In this document: positions 45,401 to 58,100 of the stretch, one piece after another | Layout of the letters: each line of letters opens with the position of its first letter | Numbering within the stretch: position 1 is the stretch's first letter | NCBI GenBank assembly: GCA_011503125.2 | Contig: WWBZ02000040.1 | Location: 1,736,001 to 1,800,000 of the forward strand | Direction of reading: 5' to 3' | DNA: 64,000 bases | DNA from: Botryosphaeria dothidea | Taxonomy: Eukaryota; Ascomycota; Dothideomycetes; Botryosphaeriales; Botryosphaeriaceae | Notes under the pieces: model-generated | Databases searched by the model: none | The model's input: the letters and a program-made list of their open reading frames with translations, nothing else | Told to the model about the DNA's origin: nothing | Made by a program: the position numbers and the translations under genes

Positions 45401-48400
45401 ATTTCGGCGAGTGTTTTGCGCGGCCAATTACCCGATCTAGCGACTATGAATTGAATCTCCAGTGCCGACATCGGCATGGACTCGTGAGACCAGTAAGAAC
45501 AGGTCATTTGCAGGATTATCATCATGCTTCTGATCCAGAAGCTACTCGTAATACTCATGCACCAGCTTCTCTACGCATTCCACTGGGCTCACTGCGTTCT
45601 GTGACGTGTACTAAACACAGCGACCCTGTCATCATATTCGAATCAATGTATTGCAGTCATTTTTTGCTGTTGGCACATACGACTGACGATAACAGATTGC
45701 CAAAACTAATGAGTACGGGTGGAGCGCCAAAGTGATACTCAAGCCACAAAAAAGAATTCCCAGCTCTGGCATATTTCAAGTAAGAATAAGTGGGCATGTG
45801 GAACAGAAGGGGCTAAAGCAGTGAAATTGTTGGTGGAGGTCACTTATCCTTTGCACACGGCCGGAGTAGTGTTTTCCAGGTTCTGGTCCTTACGAGGTGA
45901 GCCTTGGTCAACGGACAGTCCGATGTGCCAGTCTTCTTTGGCATATCGAAAGCATGGGCGACTCAACAGCACAGACAAGAAAATCCTCGTATGCGACTTT
46001 CCATCAACGATTTTGGACTTTTGTATTCGTTCTTTCTGAGACGGCTCTACGAAGCGGCAGGGCCCTCCGTTGGCCAACGACACGTTGTTTTGCTCTTCTT
46101 TGCACCGCAACAGAGACGAGACTGCCTAGTTTGGTCCAGTATCTTTGGTCTTTAATTCGGCACACTTTTGCATCTGAGAAGGTGATTTAACTTGAGTTTG
46201 TCGCTGGGAACGAGATAAGGTCACAACCACTTTCGTTACAGGTCTTGCAATTAAGTCATCTCACTCATCCACTTTCCTTCAGCCCGCTATGGATGCTCTT
46301 TTTCTTAACCTGGTGGCATTAACTGGTCGATTAATCGTCACAGCTAAGGTTTAACAATCAAACATTTGCTATTTTGGCAATCCTACAGTTCCGCAAATCC
46401 CGAACAACGCTGTACACCTATTAGACGTACGAACAAGACCAATTCAGGTTTACAAGAGCAGATCAACAGTGAAGCTGGAGAAGCCACACTAAGGTATTTG
46501 CTCGAATGCTGACAAAGAATCCTGACGACAAAATTCATGGCCATAGCAGACCTCCTGAAACCTATCAACAACTGTACAGTGATGTACAAGAGTCCAGGTC
46601 CCAATGATGGGATGCCTGTCAAAGTCATCTACTGCAGCAACCCGGATTGCCCTCATCGATCTCGCTTAGCAACCACGTATGATCGCTGTTAGCAGCGGTT
46701 TGATTCAGCCTGACTGTTCGGGCACCTGGGATAGAGATGATCACCGACAACGATCCACATATCTCCAGAGTCAATCGGCAACGGGATGGTCCGATCTCAG
46801 CACAGAGCGACAATGGACTTGATCAGCTAGTAGTCAATGGGAACATAAAAGCCCATCCCTATTTACCTGTTTCAGTTGTGCTATTCTCGATGTTCACATC
46901 CTCATCCCTGTCGTTCCCAATTTCGCCTTCGAGACACTCAGACTTCTTCGGTCCATCATTTCACAGCTCAACCCTCAAGCCGCCTGCAGTCTCTATCCTG
47001 AAACTACATCGTGAACCATCTACTCGCTTTGATTCATCACGGAAAAAACTTCCCTCAGCCACATCCTTCCCGCTAAATCCATCCCTTGTGCTTACAGACC
47101 CAATTCGAAATTGATAGCAAAACTATTACAATCACATTATCGCGGAACTGTAAGTTTTCGAATTGCCATGCAAACGGCGACATCTGGAGTCGGTCATTGC
47201 TCCAACAGCCCTTGGACTGTCGTTCTCCAGTCCGTCCCGATATGCTTGTGGCCTATTTATCCCCAAGTGGGAAGGTTGGGCTTGGTGACGCGGGCATTCT
47301 TTCCCAGCTTCTTGAACGCCTGCATGAACTCCTCTGGCAACAGTTCCTCCGTGTCCGGGAACTGGATAGAAATGAAACACTTCATACTCAACAAGAATCA
47401 TAACCACGAGCGCAAATACTCATGGCAAGTCGAAGCATCATCGTGAGCAGAGGTTTGCAATATACCAATTTCATGTTTGATTCTCCGCGAGCAGGCTGTA
47501 ATACTTTGGGGCCTGATCATGCGCAGTGAGTGGTGAGCAGGTTTTAGCCGAGCGAACATTCTATCGTGGATGGTGGTGTAAGGTTCAGGTATGGATTGAT
47601 TCAGAAGGGAGTTGAGGCATTCGTATTCCATTGTTCAAGATGGGAAACAAGTTTTTGTTGCTTTTCTCCTCCTCGAAAGAAGGAATGAAGGTAGCGGCGA
47701 GTTTAGTAAGGTGCACTCGACCCTTTCCTTCATTCTCAGACTAAGAATGTTAAGGCAATCCTTGCGATAATCCATAAGAAGCAAAAGAGGGATGGTATTT
47801 TGTCTTTTTTTAGCCCTCAGACCAGTCTCGTCTTTCTGTTTGTCTGTGCTTCATTCGCCCGTGGTCAAGAAACAATTACTAACGAAATGCTTACACCAGG
47901 TGAATCAAGCAGATATAAAAGGCCAAAACCTTGAGTTAGCGCGACGAGATGTCTTTGTCTGCTCAGACACTTCCGGACCTAATGCTCAATTTTATTCTGT
48001 CCTTAACCAGTAGAGGGCAAGAAGGACGAAAATAGATTTTAACACAGCCCTATAGCGGCCGTACCCTGGCGACAATGTAGTTTTATCTATTTTCTGCATC
48101 GGCGTTATTGTTGTAGTTGTATTGTGAGGTGGTGCGGGTACAGTCAACCTCAGCTTCCTCGTGAAATTTGGAACAAAGCGCCAGAGTAAATGTAGAAATG
48201 GAAGAAATTCACGAGTGGAGCTAATTTACTATTATTAGAGGTATTTTAGATGGACCTCAAATCCTTCGCCATTATTGTGTGAAACAATGTAGTGCTCCAT
48301 AAGCTTTGCGCCGGCTCTGGCGGTTGACAAGGATACAGCAGCAGTACCTGAAGCTCACTCCCACTTCCAAACATGGATTATGTCATGGGATCCCCTTTGA

Positions 48401-50951
48401 GTAGGCGAAAGCTAGAGTTCAGACCCCTTTTGAGCTTCTGGAAAAAGACAGAGGCAGGCTATTCCTCATGCTGACGTAAAGTTGAAGCCGGACGAACCCA
48501 AAAATGGACGCGCTTCAGAGCATCCGAACACTCAATCGTGCTCAAATCATGTTGCTTCAACTCCAAACCCCAGGATCTTCACATCCCATGATTTGGCCTC
48601 AATCCCAGTTGACCTCTTGCCCGCTGCGGGACTCAAACACCATCCGCCTCAGCTATGCCCACCAGACTTCTCCCATGAAACAATGCATCGCAATCGCCCT
48701 TCTCTCGCTCCCCCACACCCCCACACCGCGCACCCTCCCCACCCGTCCCGTTCCGAACCGCATCACATGCATGCCCACATGCATCCGCCATCCCTCCTCC
48801 AAACGGACATGCGCCTCGGGAGCCAATCAAGCCTTGCCCCGCTCCTGATACCGAACAAACGAATCAACCACCCGGTCACGGTATCAAAGCCATGGCACTG
48901 CTGTCTAACCTCATACGTCAGAAAGTCGCAACCTTCACGCTCCGATAAGATAAAGAGGTCGGCGACGTTTCGCAGACAGACAAGCTCTCAGGCATCAAAG
49001 CATCGAAGCTGGGAGCAGATACTGACGCCGTCGTCGTACGAAGATGGTACTCCCAGCCAAAAGATAAAGATTGCGGCCGAAGTAAAGCTCCACGCCAGTC
49101 AGCAGCCGGCTTTCGGCCATCATGCAGCCATCCACCATCATAGAGCGGTGAGCACGTAGAGATAGTAAAATGCTTGGCTGTCCAAGCAAGAAAGGCTAAA
49201 GATAAGCCAGTACGTTGCGCGAGAAAGACGGCCGAGCACGCACACACGCGCTGTGCGTGTGTGTTGGATGTTGGACGGACGCCGGACGGCTGCATGCATT
49301 TGCATATGCGCTCCCATTGCCAAGTCTCGTTATCTCCCTGCCATTCATTTCCCCCTCCCCAACAGCATGAGAGGCATTGACGTGAAAGAACGTGCTGGTT
49401 GAGCGATCTGCAGTAGTCGTCCGCACCCGGGCTGGAACGGCGTCCCGACATATCTGCGCAATTGAGTTCACGCGCATTCCAGCAGCCGGGCCTCGCGCGA
49501 GATATGTCCTGGAGCGGAGAGCGTCGGGCAAGCGCATCGATGAGTCGGAACAAGCTCCCACCGGTCCCTGCACGCATGCACATGCGCACCCCCCCCCCCT
49601 GGGTCCTTGTACCCAATTGCACCCGAGACAGAGCGTCTTGCATCAACGTCACAGCGCAAGGGTCCCGCAGCCCCTCCTCACACGCCCTGCCAGCCAAAGG
49701 AATCGCCCCGTACGGCTCTAGGCCTCGAACTACGTGCAGCCAAGTCAAGTACAGCGCCAACGACGAGTGATGCCGTGAACAAGGCCAACCGTCACCAAGC
49801 AACACGAACGCGCGTCGCTGCATAAGTGCCAAAAAAAAGTTGCAATCGATTCCCTTAGTCCTCTCTCTCTGTCTCTGTCTCTATTCAGATTTCCAACCAA
49901 TGGTTGACGACGACACTTATCTCCCCAACCCAACCTCGATTGTCGATATTCATGCCACCGCTCCCAAAACTCTTGATTCGCTGCAAAGGAAACCGAAACG
50001 CAACCCAAACGCAAAAAAAGACGTCTTGGTATCTCTCTAATCTACGACCGGTCCAGAAAATCAACCATACGGCACAACCCTACTCAACCTTTCCCCAGTC
50101 ATGCATACCCCCAGCCCTAAACCCTCCGTTATCCGCTCCCTATCTACTCCTATCACAGCCCGCTCCGCAACCCCGGGGCGAAACGGGGACCCAAGACAAG
50201 GGAAGGGGAGAAGCAGGAGGAGGAGTGGTGCTCGAGCGTCTCAGCATGCCGGTGTCTTAGCCCATTCCCATGAAACTCGTCCCCTTCTCCCGACCAATCG
50301 GCTCGCGCAAGGCTGACAGCAGCACGACGACGATCAGTCAGTCCCCCCCACCCTCCCACGTAACAAAATCCACTCGCTCGACGCTCTTTGGTCGTGGGAA
50401 AGACGAGCAAAAGGAAAAAAGAGAAGAATCTCGTGTAAGAGAAAATCCAGACTCTCTATGGCTCCAGACCCCCGCCCCTTGCGCCATGCATGTAAGCTGC
50501 CAGCCCTTAAAGCTGAGCGAGTGAGAGCCCGACAAGCACCATAAATCCTCTAAAGCGAACGGCGATAGGCTGGACGCTGCCGGAAGGAAGGAGAGAAGGA
50601 AAAACGCCTGACCACTGGTCCAAACGCTGCCGCTCCGAAACGCCTCAAACCTGAAACACCTTTGCGGGAGAAAAACACGAGCCATGTGGTGGCAAAAGCT
50701 GCCGGAGAACAGCGAAAGGAATTGTGGGGTTACCCCGAGATTCGTTGAGACAATTCGCCCGTGAGGGTCCAACAAGCATTTTGAGTCTTTCCAGCGGCAA
50801 GCCTGGACCCCCTATCAAAGTTTCCACCGATCTTAAGTCTTTTCTCAATTCGTGCCTCCTCTTTCGCATAGTATCGTCTTGACGTTAGATCCAAGCTGTA
50901 CGGTACGCAGGATGTGAAAAACGGAATCGCCAATTGCTGTGTGAAGTAGCT
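42407..50951. other. 8.5-kb stretch with no credible gene
   Basis: By far the largest gene-free interval of the window. 42.9-43.8 kb is GC-rich and both strands stay open for up to 300 codons without motif. 43.6-45.0 kb is strikingly pyrimidine-rich on the plus strand, like long fungal 5' leaders. 45-48.4 kb is AT-richer and full of stops. 48.5-50.4 kb is again C/T-rich. I found no tRNA, rRNA, transposon ends or long repeats. A minus-strand 304-codon frame at 48918-49832 lacks any domain and is probably chance. Long non-coding RNA or a very long leader are possible. Confidence 0.45.
49241..49263. repeat. perfect 9-bp inverted repeat (hairpin)
   Basis: Arms cacacacgc (49241-49249) and gcgtgtgtg (49255-49263) are exact complements around a 5-nt loop. 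It lies in the gene-free stretch; alternating purine-pyrimidine arms could also adopt Z-DNA. Function unknown. Confidence 0.6.
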
Positions 50952-51758
50952 CTAGTAGACGGACGACTTTCGTCTCCTCCCGTTGAACGCCCCGCTGGAA
51001 TTGATAACGTCCTGCAAAGCATCGTGTGCGCGGTCTTCGCGGCGGTCGAGGAAGCCATTGAAGGAGTGAGGCAGGAAGCGGCGAGAGTCTGTAGAAGCAA
51101 TTAGAAAACAAAGAGAAACCCTATGGCCGCTACCACCACGGCAATACTCACTTGCGTGTTCCTCCGCAAACTCCACGCCCTCTCCGCCCCGCCTGACAGT
51201 CTCTTTGACAGCCTCTTCCAGCAGCCCGGTGCCCACGCCCTTTCCTCTGTACCGCAGCTTCACCGTCCACGCCTTAATCACTCCCCTCCCCTTGCGCCGC
51301 CTCGCGGCCTTGTTGCCAGTGCTGCTGGGACCAGCCCAACCGAGCACCAGCGCGCCGATAATCTGCCCGCCGAAGCGCGTGATGACGACGCTGTCTGCGC
51401 TCTCATCCAAAAAAGTCCAATTGATTGACTCGGCGTGGCGGATATAGCCGCTGGTTAGCAGCCGCACAGCCACTAAGCAGGCCATAGTCACGCCGGCGCC
51501 GGTGGTGAACAGCAACGGCGCGTCGCTCGGCGCGCGGTACACGACGCGGTATACGATGGCGAGCAGGAGCACGTACCCGGCGATCACTACCGGGTGCGAA
51601 AGCAGGGCCCACGACGCGGCCTGGCGCTGCTGGGCGACGCTGTCGGCGACGAGCTTCAGCGCGGCGACCTTGTCCTCGTCGCTCTGCGTCGCCGCCGTCA
51701 GCAGCTCGGGCACGCCTGCGAGAGCGTCTGCTGCCGCCGGCTGTGGTTGCTGCTGTTG

Positions 51759-51795
<37 letters not shown>

Positions 51796-52416
51796 GGTTG
51801 CGGTTGCCCGCGGCCGCCGGCCCACTCCTGATGACGACGCTGCCGCACCTGAGACGCGTGTTGTTGTTGCTGTTGTTTCGCCGCTGCGGCGCCCAGCGCG
51901 GGCGAGAGCAGATCCGTCGGACCCACTGCATCGCTGCTGTACTCGTCGACGGACATGGGCACGGCGGCTGCGAGCGGTGATGGCGGCGGGAGGTGCGAGA
52001 TGTGAGCTTCGCTGGCGTCGCGCATGGACGGCGGCGTCGAGACGGGCGAGGGGAAGGGAGAGTCGACGTCCGGCAGCGTCAGGTTCGCGGACAGAGAGGT
52101 CAGAAACGCTGCGATAAGAGATGTGTGAGCAATGTGAAGACGGCGAGTTTTTGCGGCCCACGGCTCGGTGAAGCGGAAGAAGGCATTGATAGGCCTTTTG
52201 GGGGCGAGGAAGGGTCTGGGAAGGGGCCACATGGCCATTGAGGGACCGCATTCACTCACCAGCTGCGGTTCTGGAGCCTGGGATCGAAGAGCCCCGGCGG
52301 TGCTCGCCAAAGGCGGGAGGTTGAGAGACGGAGAGATTCGAGGTGGGCGGCGCGGCGGCGTGGGCGTGGTGAATCGAGTTCTTGATTGTGTTGATGGGAA
52401 CTACATGGCGGACCAT
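50952..52416 (-). CDS. membrane-associated GNAT-family N-acetyltransferase with polyglutamine
   Basis: Exons 52416-52260, 52108-51152 and 51088-50952 give 416 residues. The ATG at 52416 (MVRHVVPINTIKNSIHH) is preferred because it joins through the 151-bp intron GTGAGT..GCAG to AFLTSLSANLTLPDVDS. A Pro/Ser-rich N-terminal region is followed by a polyGln tract (about 17 Gln, encoded at about 51743-51796). A helix comes next, then two hydrophobic segments (PVVIAGYVLLLAIVYRVVY, LLFTTGAGVTMACLVAVRLL). The GNAT part follows: VVITRFGGQIIGALVLGW, then IKAWTVKLRYRGKGVGTGLL, the acetyl-CoA-binding R/Q-x-x-G-x-G/A motif. The end is Arg/Lys-rich (RRRKSSVY). Both the hydrophobic pair and the catalytic domain suggest a membrane-tethered enzyme; the acceptor is unknown. 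Confidence 0.8.
51743..51796. repeat. CAG/CAA trinucleotide repeat (polyglutamine coding)
   Basis: On the plus strand a run of CTG with some TTG; on the coding minus strand about 17 Gln codons, mostly CAG. A length-variable site within the acetyltransferase gene. Confidence 0.9.
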
Positions 52417-53240
52417 GATGGCAATATATTTCGGCTGTGGAGTTGGAATTAATTACAAAAATGTTAGCTTGGGATAGCTTGCGATGTGGAGGGCGGCGGG
52501 GAGGGCATTTGAAGAGAAGTGCAGACCAATTATCGTCGCACGTTTTGGCTGATAAGCCAAGACGGCGCAGCAGAGCGAGCGCTGGTCTGGCGCGCCCGGG
52601 GCGCTCGCGTGACCGGCCTGGCCATGGCCGCGTGCGCCCGCCCGCGACGAAAACTCTGAAGGATTTACGGATTCGCGGCGTGAAGTGCGCGGAGGGTTGA
52701 GGGCGGTCTACGGTCTGGCTGGCTGCAGGTACTCGCGGTTGTTTTAATGAAGCCCGTGACGTCGTATGCCACTTTACCCGCCGCTTGCACGCGCGCTCCG
52801 CGGCCACCTTGGCAGCCCAGAAGTAATTTCCGCCCCTACGGGACGACTCTGTCAAATTGTGCCTGCTGCTTACTGCGAATGGAAGGACGAGCGATTACTG
52901 TCTCTGGTATCGCTCCCGCCCGAGCCTCTTTCTCTGAGCCCTCTATGCCGTGCAAAAGCCCACATGCAGTTCCCAATCCATCCAACCTGCGCCCAAGAAC
53001 AACAAATGCCCTCTGTACAACAATCCAGTAACTGTATAAATCCTGCCGCGGCCCGCACTTGCTTTTTCCCGTCAATTAAAACCGCCTGTCTATCGAAGTG
53101 AACAAAACAAAAAGTCTCCGCTCTTAAGACATCAAATCCATCTTTCCCTACCCCCAAGTCTCCAACGTCCAGGTGCCGAAGTGCAAAGGTGCGAAAATAA
53201 AAAAAAGTGCGGCAAATCCAACGTCTTAATCAAGGTACGC
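52417..53240. other. intergenic region between two leftward genes, nothing recognised
   Basis: About 820 bp holding the acetyltransferase promoter and the kinase 3' UTR. Open frames are short and unsupported. Confidence 0.35.
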
Positions 53241-55839
53241 CTATTTCTTGTGGCTGGGAGCCGGCGTCGCCGTAACCGCCTGAGCGTTACCGGGCTCGAG
53301 CGTGTGGGTATGGTTGTCTGCACTGACGATTTTACCGCCCTCGAGCTGTTGGCACACCGGAGTCGACTTGACCCACTTATCCTCCATGATCTCCTCAAGC
53401 GTCGCCCGCTTTTTCGGGTCGATCTCGAGCATGCGTCCGACGATGTGACGGCTCTCGCGGGGGAGAAGCCGGAGCAGACGCCACGGACCCTTGATGGTTT
53501 GCTGAGCCTGAGGCGCCGTCGAAGTGTCCTTGGCATTTTTTGATGGGGGTGCGTTTTGACCGTTACCACCTGATGTCGCCGGACGATCACCGTTTTGATG
53601 CTGGTGGTGATGGTTGTTCTGTTGACTAGTATCCTTGGGATCCACCTGGCTGGTCATCCTACTAGCCGGCGCACTTTCAATGGCTCGCTTTGATGCATGA
53701 TCACGACCATGTTCCTTGACATCAAGTGTGCTGTGGGAGTTTCCATGGTATTCAGCCGACCTTCTCGCCGTGCCCTGAGGCCAGTCGTTGGTGTTGGGTG
53801 GAGAGACGAAAAGCTTGAAGGAATTATCCGAGGTACGGGGTGCTTTCCACGGGAAGCGGCGGAGAGTCATGCAGCAGAAAATGATCGCGATAGACCAAAT
53901 ATCGGTAGGTTGCGGATCGTACTTCTGCAGGTCATAGACTTCAGGAGCAAGGTAAGGATCGGAACCAACAATTCCTGCAGGAACATTTCGCGTTAGTCGG
54001 TGATGGTTCTCCCGGTTTTGACCGTTGCCGAAAGTTTAAGGGTCTGGATGGTAAGATGCGTCATGACTTACCACTTGCGAGGACAATGTCGTTTTCGAAT
54101 GGATATCTGAAAACGGCGGCGCTACCGAAATCAATGATCTTCATAATACCGTGTTCGTTGACGACCACATTGTCCAGCTTCAGATCCCGATGAGCCAGTC
54201 CCATGCTGTGCAAATACGAAACTCCGTTCAGTATCTGGAGCGTGCAGCAAGCGACCTCTTCTCTGCTCATCTTGCCTGTCATGACGATCGCAAAAAGATC
54301 GTAAGGTGCATACTCCATCACGACATACCAATTTCCCTTCTCGTGGACCAGGTCCATAGTTTCGATGATGTTACCATGGTGTAGTGTAGAGCCAATGCAG
54401 AATTCACCCGTGAGTTTCTTCGTATACTCCTTCTCACTCTCATACGAGTGTCTAGCTCTGAACTGCTTGACGGCAAAGACCGTTCCGTCGCTTGCTCTCT
54501 TGATGATCCGAACCGAGCCGCCGGCACCAGAGCCGAGGACCTTGCCAAATTTACCATACTTCGCCTCGAGTCCGTGATCATCAGCGAAAGGTATTGCGAC
54601 CGTGTTGTTTCTTGAAGGAGGCGTGCGGGTGCCAGTCTTGCTGCTCTTGGCCGACAGAACACCAGCCGAGTCTGATGGAGACCCAGGCCGACTCTTGCTC
54701 TTATCCCTCCTGTGGCCCCCAATTTTGAAAAACCTCTTCAGCTCCGACATTGATCCGTGCTTTTCTTTCAAAGCTTCAGCAGTTTCCTTGCGATGGTCGT
54801 CATGCTCGTGCTTGTCATGCTTTTTGCTGTGATGGTGCGAATGAAATAGGGTGTGGCGTTTCTCCTCTTTTTCTGACCCGTTGCCTCTCGAGCGGGGGAG
54901 TGGTGAGGTGGCAGACTTGGCTTTCGATTCGCGGTCACGCCCAAATATAAATCGCGGGTCTAGCGAGCTCCTGTCGCGGGTCTGAGGCGGACGTTTGGCG
55001 CGCGAGTAGGGATCGTCAATTTCGCCTCTTGGCGAAAGCGTCGGTCGGATGTACGGCGATGGTGGGGCAGGAGTGCTGGGGCCAGTTCCGGCATCCCCAG
55101 GAGTACTCGTACCAGAAGCAGAGGGACTCACGTCCTTGGAGCCAGGCAAAGAGTCTCCGGAAGGTCCAACAACGAATCTGGGTGGTTCTCTGGGGTGGCT
55201 AGTGACACCGGTTGCGTCGGAGCTGTGCTTGGCATGCGGCGCGGCGGGAATATTGATGTGCGACGGCTTCTTCCTGTCCTCCTCGGTGGTCGACAAAGAT
55301 GTGGGCGGAGTGTCGTGGGGTGGAGACACTTCGGGTGTCATGATGTTCGAGTCTTGCGAGAGCCTGCTGCTCGCAGGCGCGGGGCTCGACTTGCTGTCTC
55401 TGGATTGGGTCGCGGCTGGGGTGAGCGGAGGGGAGTGCATCGTGGAGGTCGGCGGAGAGGGTCTGGGCGACGGCGCGCCAGAAAATGCCATGGGCGTTCG
55501 CGAACCCGACGAGGGAGAGGGCGCCTACAAGTACAGATCAGCATGCGGAACGAAGGCCGAGTCATTCGCCGAGTCGCTTACTCTGGATGCCGGCAACGAG
55601 ACGGGTTCAAAAGAGAAGTTCTCCAGCCTCTTTGACTGGAGGCGCGAGCTTTGCAGCGTGGAAGCCAGGTTGCGGAGTTCCTCTTGTGCGTCCGGGCCAA
55701 GCTGCTCTCTTGGCTTTTCTTCCGCTCGCGTCAACGTTTCGACTTGCTGGAGGGCGTGCTCAGGCTCGATCTCTTCGTTGTGCGAGGCGAACCGCACACC
55801 CTGGTGAAGGGCCGCATCGCCCTGCTCAAGTTTAGACAT
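53241..55839 (-). CDS. Ser/Thr protein kinase, Hal4/Sat4-like, with probable N-terminal extension
   Basis: The kinase proper is coded by 55524-54072 and 53974-53241. Motifs: GSGAGGSV (Gly loop), FAVKQF (VAIK Lys), [20 protein letters not shown] (HRD), KIIDFGSA (DFG), and [11 protein letters not shown] (APE), the last completed across the 97-bp intron. A long insert of disordered Gln/Asn/His-rich sequence follows RRFPWKAPR. Hal4/Sat4 kinases regulate potassium and nutrient transporters. The Ser/Pro-rich N-terminus usually would start at ATG 55491 ([13 protein letters not shown]). However, an exon at 55878/55839-55582 splices in frame through GTAAGC..TTGTAG (55581-55525). It adds about 97 residues from [17 protein letters not shown] to [15 protein letters not shown], giving at least 814 residues. 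Further exons at 56002-55976 and 56562-56227 ([14 protein letters not shown]) are phase-compatible, but the donor GTGACG is weak. The kinase call is firm, the 5' end is not. Confidence 0.85.
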
Positions 55840-56798
55840 TTTCGGAAGGAACCTGGCAATAGTCTCAGTCAGAGGATCCTGGGCGGCACAGGTATACGAT
55901 CGAGGAGGCGCGCGTGCCGGTGGCCGCGGACTACGGCAATTATGGCACCGGCGCACGGGCGAATTATAAGCTTACTTTTGTCGTGACAGCAGTGGGAGAT
56001 CGCTGGCAAGCTTAATCGGACGCAGTCAGGGTAGCGGCAACAGTCGTGAGTTGGGATGGCGTCGGGCAACGACGGCGAGGGAGCATGCAGCGTGCTCGCA
56101 AGACAGCGGACGGATGAAAGGCGTGCAGACGGGCCAATGGCAGGCAGCACGAGGGCGGGTCTGCCTGTTCCTGAGAGCCGGGGCCGATGCAAGCGCGCAG
56201 GCAGGCGTGCGATGGAGAGTCGTCACAGCAGTGCTTGAGACGAGGCCCGCGTCATAGGGCGTGCGAGGGGAGAGGGCTGGGCTCGGCCGGGAATTGGCCG
56301 AGGCAGGCAGAGGCGTTTGAGTCTCGGCGACAAGGCTGGGGTGCGGTCTGGCGGCGGATTGCAGCGGAGGCGCTGGCTGGGGGGCGGTGATCGTCTGCGC
56401 GCGAGTGGACCTGCGTGAGGAGGTGGAAGAGACGAAATTGCTGGAGGAGGTGAGTGGATGTGCAGAGCGAGGCGGACGGCGGCCTGGCAGCGGGGCCCGG
56501 CTTCTGCGCTCCAGGGCCGCGGTGCTGCTGTATGACCTATGATGTCGGTGCGGGTTGCTCATGGCAAAGTCTGCGCGGCTAGACCGTCGCCAACCCGAAA
56601 CGGCATTCAGACCCGCCGCTGCTGCCACGCCAAGCTGGGCCCGCTGCTTCCGCCCAGCGACACCTGCCGCGCCCGCGCGCGTGCCTCGCCATTCCTGCCT
56701 TCTAGACGCGCCGAACTTTCGCTGCCTGCCGCCCTACCCGTCACCCCCACCCCGACACCTCAACCCTACCGTACGCCGCAGCACTCACATCTTCAATC
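55840..56798. promoter_or_regulatory. divergent region between kinase and Svf1 (may hold kinase 5' exons)
   Basis: Minus-strand segments at 56002-55976 and 56562-56227 could be early kinase exons, leaving about 236 bp to the Svf1 start. Otherwise it is a GC-rich divergent promoter. Confidence 0.35.
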
Positions 56799-58100
56799 AT
56801 GTTCAACTGGGCCAAGCAGCAGTCAGTACCACCTCTCTGCGCGCCACAGTCCCAAATGCTCACTGCCCAGGCTCGCCAACGTCGCCGGCACCCAGGAGCC
56901 CATCTATGGCCCCGAGGCCATCCAGCCCGTCACCAAGCAGGCTGCCGAGACGCCCTATACCGAGCTGCAGAAAGATGACCTGAAATGGGTTGCCATGGAG
57001 TCGACCTGCGTCGAGACGCAGACCTTCTACCTCATCGCCGACAACGGCCGCCTCGGCATGGCCCAGGTCATCTACAGCAATGTAGCGTGAGCATCATCCC
57101 GCGCGGCTGCACCCTCCAACGCCCTAATGAGCCCGCTGTGCAGAGGCATCCGCACGACATGCCAGTTTAACACCAAGATCTTCTACAACGACGAAGGCAA
57201 GACGCCGCACCTGTGGTCGTCTGACCCGCTCAGCAACCACCGCTTCGACGACGCTCAAACCAGCTTCTTCGCTGACAACTGCTCCGTTGAGCTCTCCGCC
57301 GACGGCTCCTCGTATACGATCAAGTCCTCTACCAATAAGCAGAGCATCGTTAGCCTCAAGTTCACCAAGACCGCTCCTGGCTTCGTCGTGGGTAAGAACG
57401 GAACAAGCTACTTCGGCACCGACCCGGCCAACCCTTGGGGCTCCATGAGGCATGCCTTCTGGCCCCGCTGCCAGGTCGAGGGCAGCATCCTGACCAAGGA
57501 CGGTGAGCTCGATTTCGGCGGCAGGGGCTTCTTCGTGCACGCTCTCCAGGGCATGAAACCACATCACGCAGGTGAGAATATATCCCGCATCGGCCTACTC
57601 TCGGCGCTCCCGCACTAACGTCACCCGTAGCCGCCCGCTGGAACTTTGTCAACTTCCAGTCCCCTACCTACTCCGCTGTTATGATGGAATACACCACCCC
57701 TCCCTCATACGGTTCAACCAACGTCAGTGTTGGCGGCATTGCAACCGACGGCAAGATCATTTTCGCTGGCGCCCACAACACGGCAACGCACACAGAGAAG
57801 AAGCAGGATGCCGAAAACGAGTGGCCTGAGCCTTTGGCTGCCTCATACGTTTGGGACGGCAAGACCTTGGACGGCAAAGACGTTCATGCGGATCTGGCCG
57901 GTTCGCTTGGCCCGCGTGTGGACCGTGTTGACGTCATGGCCGAGGTTCCTGGCTTTGTCAAGGCTATCGTTGCCAGTGCGGCCGGCACGAAGCCATACAT
58001 TTACCAGTGGCACCCCAAGTTGACCCTCAAGCTCAAGGTTGGCGACGAGGAGAAGACAGAGGAGGGCACGCTCTTCACTGAGGCTACGTTCATTTCGTGA
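56799..58100 (+). CDS. SVF1: Svf1-like survival factor / ceramide-transfer protein
   Basis: Exons 56799-56821, 56871-57086, 57144-57571 and 57631-58100 give 378 residues. The first exon is only 23 nt (MFNWAKQQ), characteristic of this family, and splices to [20 protein letters not shown]. Further conserved blocks are [20 protein letters not shown] and [19 protein letters not shown] (across intron 2), then [32 protein letters not shown] and [20 protein letters not shown]. The two-lipocalin fold family is known from yeast Svf1, needed for survival under oxidative and cold stress and linked to ceramide transfer from ER to Golgi; membrane binding uses an N-terminal amphipathic segment, consistent with the conserved MFNWAKQQL start. 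Length is normal. Confidence 0.95.

Noticed and set aside
48918..49832. 304-codon minus-strand open frame
   Set aside because: No domain, odd Cys/Trp/Arg-rich composition, runs through a C homopolymer (49589-49599); length fits chance in this pyrimidine-biased DNA.
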